Shown here: in pieces, positions 18,805-25,568 of the stretch
Position numbering within the stretch: the stretch's first letter is position 1
Layout: each line of letters opens with the position of its first letter
Origin: an uncultured Clostridia bacterium
Lineage (GTDB): Bacteria; Bacillota; Clostridia; Oscillospirales; Ruminococcaceae
Direction of reading: 5' to 3'
Assembly: GCA_947626755.1 (NCBI GenBank)
Contig: CANQTP010000016.1
Location: 1 to 45,889, forward strand
DNA length: 45,889 nucleotides
The notes under the pieces: generated by a model
Database searches by the model: none
What the model was told of the DNA's origin: nothing
Seen by the model: the letters and a program-made list of their open reading frames with translations, nothing else
Position numbers and translations under genes: made by a program

Positions 18805-18955
18805 GATTGGAATTTATTGCTATTTAAACGTTTTTAAAGAACATTCATTAATATCAGGAAAATTGATAACATTTAAATAGATCTTTCTAAATAATACCGA
18901 TAGTATTCCCGTCAGCAAGCCCTTTTCCCGTTTGACCCCCGGAGGTGAAGATCCC

Positions 18956-21250
18956 TTGAACAAATCAGAAAAAGTGATCGCAATTGCCGCTGCTTTCACA
19001 GCTGCGGCTCTTACAGCAATGAACGTTGCTTTCAGAATTCCCGAGTATACTGCCGTGATACTTGTTTGCTTTGCGATCTCCGCCGCAGTGCTGACCCTGA
19101 TCGCAGTAGTCTGCATAAGACATTTTACCAAGGAAAGAATTATCCGCGACAGGGAAAATATCCTCAGGATAATGCAGAGCCTTAACACTATGGCAATACT
19201 CTGGGATTCCGACTTCCGCTATATCGAAGCAAATGCCGAACTTACCAAGAATATCGGATATACTTCCGAAGATCTTGCGGATATGAAAACTTTGCAGAAA
19301 GTCCTGCCGCCCGACGCTTTTGCCCCAAGCCTTCAAGCCATTGTAAACAGCCGCGATGAGGAATTCACCGTTATTGCAAAGGGCGGGGCAAAGGTAAACA
19401 CTATATGGAACACTTCCATTATAAGTTCTTCCGAAAGCAAGAACAGACAAAGCTGCCTTATGCTTTCCATCGGTCTGGATATTTCCGAAACTGTCAGAAT
19501 GAAAGAAGATCTGATAAAATATTCCAAGGAACTTGCTGAGTCCGAAAACAGATATGCCCTTTCAATGGGACTTTCCGAGATCGGTCTGCTGCTGAAAGAA
19601 CCCGGCAAGTCGGGATATTATATCTCCGATCAGCTTATGGATATGCTGGGCTTAAACGTTTCGGAAATTTCCGAAGGAGTTCTGAGAGCAAGGTTCCACC
19701 CTTCCGATATAATGACTTTCAACGCGCTCCAGTCCGCTATGGTGAGCCATTACTCCGAAAGCGGAGATTCTATCCACAGCACCGAATTCCGCCTTCTGTC
19801 CGCGGATAACACATACCACTGGTATCAGTTCAGGTATAAAATTTCCCCTGCCGAGACGAAACTTCTTGCAAACATCGGCGGCGCGGTGATAGACGTTACC
19901 AAGGACAAGGAAAAGGACAGCATTATCGAGAAAATGGCGTATATCGATGATGTTACCCAGATATTCAACCGCAACAAGTTCATGCAGATCGGACAGGAAA
20001 CTTTTGAATGTTCCCGCGATGCCGATATATCCTATTGGGTAGTCGTTCTGGATATAGATAATTTCCACATAATCAACGACACCTGCGGCTATCACAACGG
20101 AAACAAGCTGCTTGCGGAATTTGCCGCAGTGATACAGAATTCCGTTACCGAAGGCGGCTTCGGCGCAAGGATCGGCGGCGATAATTTCGCCCTGCTCATA
20201 CGCGATATAGGCGACGATGAACTTCCCGTTCGGATAATAAAGAAAATTCAGGACAATGTTAAAGATCTGTGCGCGGAAAGCTTTGCAGTACAGACTATAA
20301 CCTGTTCCGCAGGTTACTGCAAGATGTCCGACGGCGGCAGCGATTTTGCGCAGGTCCTTGACCGCGCGGAATTTTCGCTGAGTATGTCCGACGGCACCAA
20401 GAACAGCATAATCAGATACGATAACAATATCCACGATAAGATAATTGCCGGAACGGCGCTTGAAAATGAACTTGCGGCGGCTATCGAAAACAACGAGATG
20501 GTTCTTTACTATCAGCCCAAGATCGACCTTTCGGACGGTTCTCTCATGGGAATGGAAGCGCTTATCCGCTGGATCAAGCCGGACGGTACCGTAGTTCCGC
20601 CCAGTCAGTTCATACCCGTTGCGGAAAGTTCTATGCTCATAACAAAAATAAGCGCGTTCGTTCTGAAAGAAGCCTGCCGCCAGAACAAGGAATGGCAGGA
20701 TAAGGGCTATCCGCCCATAACCGTTTCCATAAACCTGACTGCGGTGGATTTCTACCAGACCGATGTAAAAGAATCCATTCAGCGCGCTCTTGACGAAACA
20801 GGTATGGACGCGGAATGGCTCGATGTTGAGCTTACGGAGTCACTTGCCCTGAAAGACATCGACCATGCCGTAAAGCAGATGGAAGAGATCAAAGCACTTG
20901 GCGTAAAGCTTTCCATGGACGATTTCGGAACGGGATATTCTTCCCTCAGCTACATTCAGGTGCTGCCTATCACGCTGTTAAAGCTTGATCGCTCCTTTAT
21001 AATGTATCTTGAAGAGGACGAAATTTCCAGAGAGATAGTTTCTGCCGTGATCAGAATTGCAAAATCCAAGAAGATAGAAACAATTGCCGAAGGTATTGAG
21101 ACCATAGGTCAGGCGGAGATACTGAAAAAATCGGGCTGCGATCTTGCGCAGGGTTACTTCTTCGGAAAACCCATGCCCGCCGACAAGTTCGAGGAATTTA
21201 TGGCTATGAAGGCGCAGCAGAAAATTTCTGTTACCGCAGAATCAGAATAA
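18956..21250 (+). CDS. Membrane PAS-GGDEF(degenerate)-EAL cyclic-di-GMP phosphodiesterase
   Basis: 764 residues from a TTG at 18956, chosen because GGAGGTGA lies 8-10 bases upstream; the TTG at 18932 lies before that site. Two membrane segments (about 7-27 and 32-54) precede PAS domains (about 70-195 and 200-325). The GGDEF domain carries GGDNF at 407-411, so a residue needed for metal and GTP handling is lost and cyclase activity is unlikely. The EAL domain is intact: GMEALIRW with Glu534, ELTES, DDFGTGYSS, LKLDRSF, EGIET and QGYFFGKP. It is predicted to cleave cyclic-di-GMP to pGpG, with the GGDNF domain possibly a GTP-sensing or structural module. It is a separate unit under a strong promoter. 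Confidence 0.92.
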   Translation: MNKSEKVIAIAAAFTAAALTAMNVAFRIPEYTAVILVCFAISAAVLTLIAVVCIRHFTKERIIRDRENILRIMQSLNTMAILWDSDFRYIEANAELTKNIGYTSEDLADMKTLQKVLPPDAFAPSLQAIVNSRDEEFTVIAKGGAKVNTIWNTSIISSSESKNRQSCLMLSIGLDISETVRMKEDLIKYSKELAESENRYALSMGLSEIGLLLKEPGKSGYYISDQLMDMLGLNVSEISEGVLRARFHPSDIMTFNALQSAMVSHYSESGDSIHSTEFRLLSADNTYHWYQFRYKISPAETKLLANIGGAVIDVTKDKEKDSIIEKMAYIDDVTQIFNRNKFMQIGQETFECSRDADISYWVVVLDIDNFHIINDTCGYHNGNKLLAEFAAVIQNSVTEGGFGARIGGDNFALLIRDIGDDELPVRIIKKIQDNVKDLCAESFAVQTITCSAGYCKMSDGGSDFAQVLDRAEFSLSMSDGTKNSIIRYDNNIHDKIIAGTALENELAAAIENNEMVLYYQPKIDLSDGSLMGMEALIRWIKPDGTVVPPSQFIPVAESSMLITKISAFVLKEACRQNKEWQDKGYPPITVSINLTAVDFYQTDVKESIQRALDETGMDAEWLDVELTESLALKDIDHAVKQMEEIKALGVKLSMDDFGTGYSSLSYIQVLPITLLKLDRSFIMYLEEDEISREIVSAVIRIAKSKKIETIAEGIETIGQAEILKKSGCDLAQGYFFGKPMPADKFEEFMAMKAQQKISVTAESE

Positions 21251-21254
21251 TCAA

Positions 21255-21284
21255 AAGGGCGCAGAAAAATTTCTGCACCCTTAT
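21255..21284 (+). terminator. Terminator-like hairpin before pfkA
   Basis: AAGGG-C-GCAGAAA (21255-21267) pairs with TTTCTGC-A-CCCTT (21270-21282), a 12-bp stem with one mismatch and a very short loop, followed by a T/A-rich tail. pfkA has no clear promoter after it, so partial readthrough is possible. Confidence 0.6.
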
Positions 21285-21307
21285 ATTTTAAAAGGAGGAA
21301 TCATGCA

Positions 21308-22399
21308 ATGGCAAAGAGAAGGATAGGAATACTCACAAGCGGCGGCGACTGCCCCGGTCTGAACGCCACCATACGCGGCGTGGCAAAAGCCTGCTTTGAA
21401 AGAATGGGCGAGGACAAAGTTGAGATAGTCGGTATCCAGAACGGATACTACGGTCTTATAAATAATATAGCCCGCGACATGGATCCGTCCGAATTTTCGG
21501 GAATACTTACCCGCGGCGGAACTATCCTCGGCACTAAACGTCAGCCGTTCAAGATGATGTCTGTCATCGGCGAGGACAATGTTGACAAGATAAAGGCTAT
21601 GAAGGACACCTACAAAAAACAGAAACTTGACTGTCTGCTGACTCTCGGCGGAAACGGTACGCACAAGACCGCAAATCTGCTTTCCGAGGAAGGCTTGAAC
21701 GTTATCGGTCTGCCCAAGACCATTGACAATGATATTTACGGAACGGACGTTACATTCGGTTTCCACACCGCAGTCGATATTGCAACGGACGTTATCGACC
21801 GTCTGCACACAACTGCCGCTTCCCACAGCAGAATTTTAATGGTCGAGATAATGGGAAACAAGGCGGGCTGGCTCACTCTTTATTCGGGTATCGCAGGCGG
21901 CGCGGATATTATAATCATTCCCGAGATCCCCTACGATCCTGACAGAGTAATTGAAGCGCTGAAAAAGCGAAGCGACGCGGGAAAGACGTTCTCCATAGTT
22001 GCCTTTGCGGAAGGCGCATTTGACGTTGAAGAAGCCAAGCTGAAAAAGAAAGAGCGTGCGCGGCTTCGTCAGGAAGCGGGCATAACCACTGCAACGAATC
22101 GTCTTGCGGCGCAGATCCAGAAAGGCACGGGCATTGAAACGCGTGTATGCGTTCCGGGACATATGCTCCGCGGCGGAAGTCCGTCTGCATACGACCGTGT
22201 TCTTGCCACAAAATTCGGCGTTCGTGCGGCAAAGCTTATCGAAACGGAAAAATACGGATATTCCGTTGCAATGGTAAAGAGCATAATCACCGAGAACCCG
22301 CTTAAAGAAGTTGCGGGAAAGACAAAATTTGTCACTGAAGACCATCAGCTTGTTGTAACCGCAAGGCACTTAGGCATCTCCTTCGGCGACCGCGGCTGA
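21308..22399 (+). CDS. pfkA: 6-phosphofructokinase
   Basis: 363 residues, longer than the 320-residue ATP-type PfkA. It phosphorylates fructose-6-phosphate in glycolysis. ILTSGGDCPGLNA at the N-terminus, PKTIDND (136-142, catalytic Asp140) and the substrate-binding MEIMG segment are clear. The donor-site motif is GGNGT (114-118). The Gly at the position that is Asp in pyrophosphate enzymes favours ATP, while Lys137 before TIDND is shared with pyrophosphate and group III enzymes. The Asn replaces the usual Asp/Glu. The phosphoryl donor is therefore uncertain. AAAAGGAGG lies 9 bases before the ATG at 21308. The stop codon lies in the 81-bp repeat. Confidence 0.93.
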   Translation: MAKRRIGILTSGGDCPGLNATIRGVAKACFERMGEDKVEIVGIQNGYYGLINNIARDMDPSEFSGILTRGGTILGTKRQPFKMMSVIGEDNVDKIKAMKDTYKKQKLDCLLTLGGNGTHKTANLLSEEGLNVIGLPKTIDNDIYGTDVTFGFHTAVDIATDVIDRLHTTAASHSRILMVEIMGNKAGWLTLYSGIAGGADIIIIPEIPYDPDRVIEALKKRSDAGKTFSIVAFAEGAFDVEEAKLKKKERARLRQEAGITTATNRLAAQIQKGTGIETRVCVPGHMLRGGSPSAYDRVLATKFGVRAAKLIETEKYGYSVAMVKSIITENPLKEVAGKTKFVTEDHQLVVTARHLGISFGDRG

Positions 22400-22474
22400 G
22401 GCGGGGAAGCCCCCGCCGGCATTCAGGGTTTGTTTTGTGATTTTCAACTTAACGTATACCGTGCATTAAGTAAA
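22394..22474. repeat. 81-bp intergenic repeat, copy A
   Basis: Identical over 81 bases to 22695-22775. It begins GGCTGA, which supplies the last codon and stop of pfkA. A GC hairpin (GGCGGGG/CCCCGCC) follows, then a T/G-rich stretch, then arms ACTTAA (22447-22452) and TTAAGT (22466-22471). The first hairpin may serve as a terminator. Confidence 0.9.
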
Positions 22475-22547
22475 GCGCAATCTAAAAATAAGTTTTGAGA
22501 GTTAAGAGCATATTTGCAATTCCTAACTAAGAAAGGGTGAGTATTAT

Positions 22548-22700
22548 ATGACCGAAAAGGAAAGACAAGATACAAAAATGGCTACACTTTACGAAATAAG
22601 ACTTATATTGACAAACGGAAATAAGAAAGAATATACACTTGAAGAATTATGCGAATTATTGGACAAAATCGCCATGGCTAAAGAACAGGAACAAGGCTGA
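22548..22700 (+). CDS. Small hypothetical protein (50 aa)
   Basis: An unrecognised 50-residue reading frame with a good ribosome site (AAGGGTGA, 8 bases before the ATG). It begins MTEKERQDTK and is rich in Lys and Glu, with a probable beta strand then helices (EIRLILTNGN, then LEELCELLDKIAMAKEQ). No signal peptide or membrane segment. The whole gene sits in the 220 bases between two perfect 81-bp repeats, and its last Gly codon and stop come from the repeat, as for pfkA upstream. No promoter of its own is obvious, so it may depend on readthrough from pfkA. A function cannot be assigned. Confidence 0.6.
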   Translation: MTEKERQDTKMATLYEIRLILTNGNKKEYTLEELCELLDKIAMAKEQEQG

Positions 22701-22775
22701 GGCGGGGAAGCCCCCGCCGGCATTCAGGGTTTGTTTTGTGATTTTCAACTTAACGTATACCGTGCATTAAGTAAA
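22695..22775. repeat. 81-bp intergenic repeat, copy B
   Basis: A perfect copy of 22394-22474, 301 bases start to start. It supplies the stop of the 50-aa gene. The sequences diverge immediately outside the 81 bases on both sides. Confidence 0.9.
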
Positions 22776-22793
22776 ACTGAATTTACAAACAGT

Positions 22794-22832
22794 TTTCCCG
22801 TCCATTTCATTAATGGACGGGAAATTTTTTTG
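22794..22832 (+). terminator. Strong terminator after the 50-aa gene
   Basis: A 13-bp perfect stem TTTCCCGTCCATT (22794-22806) with AATGGACGGGAAA (22812-22824), then eight T. It separates the pfkA region from spoIIE. Confidence 0.95.
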
Positions 22833-22874
22833 CAGATCATACTTCGCTTTGCCACACATTATACTTAGGCAAGG

Positions 22875-22915
22875 GATCACAAAACTTTGCCTGTAGGCGT
22901 GCAGGCTCAGCCTGC
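22875..22915. repeat. Inverted repeat fragments upstream of spoIIE
   Basis: GATCACAAAACTTTG (22875-22889) is the inverse of a 15-base piece of the diverged repeat at 2754-2768. GCAGGCTCAGCCTGC (22901-22915) is the inverse of the palindrome at 18536-18550. The 330-base spacer 22701-23030 thus consists of repeat copy B, a terminator, these fragments and the spoIIE promoter. Confidence 0.65.
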
Positions 22916-22934
22916 AATTACGCATTGCCCTTAA

Positions 22935-22967
22935 TTGACATATTACGCATATGCCCTTTGATATAAT
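22935..22967 (+). promoter_or_regulatory. spoIIE promoter with 21-base spacing
   Basis: Consensus TTGACA (22935-22940) and TATAAT (22962-22967) are 21 bases apart, four more than normal. The B. subtilis spoIIE promoter has the same unusual spacing and is activated by phosphorylated Spo0A with sigma-A. No perfect 0A box (TGTCGAA) was found nearby. Confidence 0.6.
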
Positions 22968-23030
22968 TATTATGAAAAACCATGACGATCCCTACGGGAT
23001 CAAGGACGTTGAAAGGGGCATACTGTTTAT

Positions 23031-25328
23031 ATGAAGATCAAAGAACTGTCAAAAGCCGCGCCGAAGTATCACGGCGCAAAATTATCAGAAAACAGCGGAA
23101 ATATCCCCGCTGCCGCCGGGATCATTCTTTCCGCGCTTGCAGGGTATCTTGCGGCAGGAACAAACTTCGGCGGAGGAGGTGCGCCGCTCTGCACTTCTTT
23201 GGCGGCGGTGCTGCCAACGCTTGGAGGAACTTCGGCATTTATCGGAACAATGTCCCGCATATTCCTGACAGGCAGACCCGATACGTTCATAACGGAGATC
23301 GCCGCCATGCCTGCCGCAATTATCGCAAAAGCTTTTGCGGAACTTCTGACAGGCAGGAAGATCTCTCCGCGCAGTCAGGGGATCATCGCCGCCGCGGCGT
23401 ATGTTGTATGCGGCACGGCAGCGGCATTTTTCTATAAAATTTCCGCCGCACTTATCATGGCGATCGTCTTTCGGGGGATCATAAGCGGAACGGCTGCTTT
23501 CCTTGCGGGAAAAACATTTTCCGCCGCCGCTGACGGTACCGTATTTTCAGCCGAAAACCGCATTCCGCTTTCGGTGGTGTATGTTCTGGGGATATGTATG
23601 CTCTGCGGGATAAGTTTGGGAACGTTAAATATCGGACGTGCCGCAGGAGCATTTGTTATACTTGCGGCAGTGTACAGATCCGGCAGCGCGGCAGGAGGAG
23701 CAATTGCCGCGCTTACAGCTTTCGGGGCGGGAACGGCTTCCCGTGAGCTGCTGCCTTCCTCGCCTGTGCTGATATGTTCCGCGCTTGCTTCGGGAATGTT
23801 AAGGCGCAGCGGCAGAGTTGTCTCGGCGGTCTCTTTTCTCGGATCGGGTCTTGCGGGAGCGCTGATATACGGTATGACTTCCGACAATCTTAAACTTCTT
23901 GCGGATATGTCCGCTGCGGCTGTGGTTTTCTGCGCACTGCCCGACAAATTCTACCGAAGCAGAACGGATCTTCTGAACGGCAGGGTAAATTCCGTATCGG
24001 CGGAGATCTGCGGCGAACGTCTGAAATTTGCTTCCGCAGCAGTTGCGGACGTGCGGGAAAGTTTCCTGAAAGCGGCGGGAGTTCTTTCGGAAAAGAAACG
24101 TGCGGCGGGGATCTCCGAAACAGTCTGCGGAAAGGTCTGCTCCCTTTGCAGAAGCAGCGCATTCTGCGGCGAAAGCGATGCTTACAGAATAGAAAATTAC
24201 TTCCGCGGCACTGAAAAGATCCTTGAAAGAAAAGGCGCAGTTTCCGAAAGGGATCTTCACCGCGCTTTGGACGTCTGCCCGCACAAAACGGAAATTGCGG
24301 AAGAATTCAACTTTTCTTTCAGGAAAATGCAGGCGGAAAGACGTTCCTGCGATACGGCGGAATGTATGCGGGAAATAACTTCCGAGCAGCTTGGGATCAC
24401 CGAAAAAATGCTTGATGAGCTTGGTTCGGGACTTTTCCCGTTCTGCGATGAAGAATTATCGGAAACAGCAGACGGAATAATTTCCTCAGCAGGAGCGATC
24501 TCCCCGTCCACCGCGCTATTTTCCGACAAAAGCGGACGGGTATACATAGAATGTTTTTACGAGGGAATGTTAAACGTAAGACCCGACGAACTTACCGAAA
24601 AGATGTCCTTTGCCGCCGACAGGGAACTTGCCCCGCCCGAAGTGTTTACCGTGGGCGCAAAAACGCGGCTCTGCTTCCACGAACAGGAAAATTTCAGCGC
24701 GGAAATAGGTTCTGCAAAGGTGAACGGCAGAGAAGAAACAAGCGGAGATTTCGGAACGGTGTTCCGTGACGGCTTCGGAAATCTGAGCATAATTCTTTCC
24801 GACGGCATGGGCAGCGGCGCACGGGCGGCGGTGGAAAGCTGCATGACCGTTTCGGTGGCGGCTCGCCTGATGAAAGCAGGACTCGGCGCGGAATCGGCAA
24901 TACGTTTTGCAAATCTTCTGCTACTTGCAAAATCCGCGGAGGAATGTTTTTCGACCGTGGATCTGCTCACTGTGAATATGTTTTCCGGAAAAGCGGAAAT
25001 TATCAAGCTTGGCGCAGCGCAAAGCTTCATAAAGACCAACGGCTCGGTAAAAACCGTGGAAAGCCGCACCACTCCTGTGGGGATCGTCACCGATGTGGAG
25101 ATAGAACGGCGGGAATTCCGCCTTTCGGACGGAGATGAAGTGGTAATGATGACCGACGGCATTCCCGAGGATCAGTTCCCGAGAGTCCGCGAACTTATGT
25201 TAAGCGTGGGAGTTACTTCTCAGGAATGTGCAGAACGGATAATCGCCGCCGCAGAAAACGGTAAAGAAAATGATATTTCCCGTCAGGACGACAAAACTGT
25301 TTACGCTGTCAAACTGCACAAAATCTGA
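23031..25328 (+). CDS. spoIIE: Stage II sporulation protein E, PP2C-type phosphatase
   Basis: 765 residues, close to the usual 800+. It dephosphorylates the anti-anti-sigma factor SpoIIAA to activate sigma-F in the forespore and takes part in the polar septum. The N-terminal part (about 25-310) is a multi-pass membrane domain with roughly ten hydrophobic segments. A Cys-rich stretch with CSLCRSSAFCGES follows, then the regulatory region. The PP2C domain starts near 550, with metal-binding DGMGSG (Asp591-Gly596) and Asp709 in MMTDGI. GAAAGGGG lies 12 bases before the ATG. It is a single-gene unit. Confidence 0.95.
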   Translation: MKIKELSKAAPKYHGAKLSENSGNIPAAAGIILSALAGYLAAGTNFGGGGAPLCTSLAAVLPTLGGTSAFIGTMSRIFLTGRPDTFITEIAAMPAAIIAKAFAELLTGRKISPRSQGIIAAAAYVVCGTAAAFFYKISAALIMAIVFRGIISGTAAFLAGKTFSAAADGTVFSAENRIPLSVVYVLGICMLCGISLGTLNIGRAAGAFVILAAVYRSGSAAGGAIAALTAFGAGTASRELLPSSPVLICSALASGMLRRSGRVVSAVSFLGSGLAGALIYGMTSDNLKLLADMSAAAVVFCALPDKFYRSRTDLLNGRVNSVSAEICGERLKFASAAVADVRESFLKAAGVLSEKKRAAGISETVCGKVCSLCRSSAFCGESDAYRIENYFRGTEKILERKGAVSERDLHRALDVCPHKTEIAEEFNFSFRKMQAERRSCDTAECMREITSEQLGITEKMLDELGSGLFPFCDEELSETADGIISSAGAISPSTALFSDKSGRVYIECFYEGMLNVRPDELTEKMSFAADRELAPPEVFTVGAKTRLCFHEQENFSAEIGSAKVNGREETSGDFGTVFRDGFGNLSIILSDGMGSGARAAVESCMTVSVAARLMKAGLGAESAIRFANLLLLAKSAEECFSTVDLLTVNMFSGKAEIIKLGAAQSFIKTNGSVKTVESRTTPVGIVTDVEIERREFRLSDGDEVVMMTDGIPEDQFPRVRELMLSVGVTSQECAERIIAAAENGKENDISRQDDKTVYAVKLHKI

Positions 25329-25506
25329 CCCTTTGCTTTTAAGAAAAAGTGTAACATCTGCACATTTTTATGTGAAATTATTACAATATTCCCGAATTTG
25401 TGAAAAATTTCAAATTTCTTGGTGCCAAAAGGGGAAAATTTATGTAAAAAATGCACAATTTGAAAGTGGGTTTTACGTCAATATTGTAAAACTTTACTAA
25501 AAAGGC

Positions 25507-25535
25507 TTGAAATCTGATACATAATCTGTTAAAAT
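25507..25535 (+). promoter_or_regulatory. Sigma-A promoter of the glycogen operon
   Basis: TTGAAA (25507-25512), 17-base spacer, TAAAAT (25530-25535). The AT-rich 178 bases upstream, after spoIIE, hold no other recognised element. Confidence 0.75.
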
Positions 25536-25568
25536 AATAACATAAGTAATTGTGAAGGAGCATAACCT

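Noticed and set aside
18788..18955. Cyclic-di-GMP riboswitch in the long leader of the EAL gene
   Set aside because: None of the conserved GEMM-I or GEMM-II elements could be found; the leader is AT-rich and weakly structured.
22447..22471. Resemblance of ACTTAAC/GTTAAGT arms in the 81-bp repeat (best in the copy at 2773-2802) to integron attC core sites
   Set aside because: The arms fit RYYYAAC and GTTRRRY, but only 13-16 bases separate them, with no room for inner L boxes. The two perfect copies lack the full GTT. No integrase gene is present. Any such stem would fit by chance.
22982..23437. Long plus-strand frame of 151 codons overlapping the spoIIE start
   Set aside because: It overlaps the clear spoIIE membrane domain in another frame, has Arg/Cys-rich random-like composition and no ribosome site.
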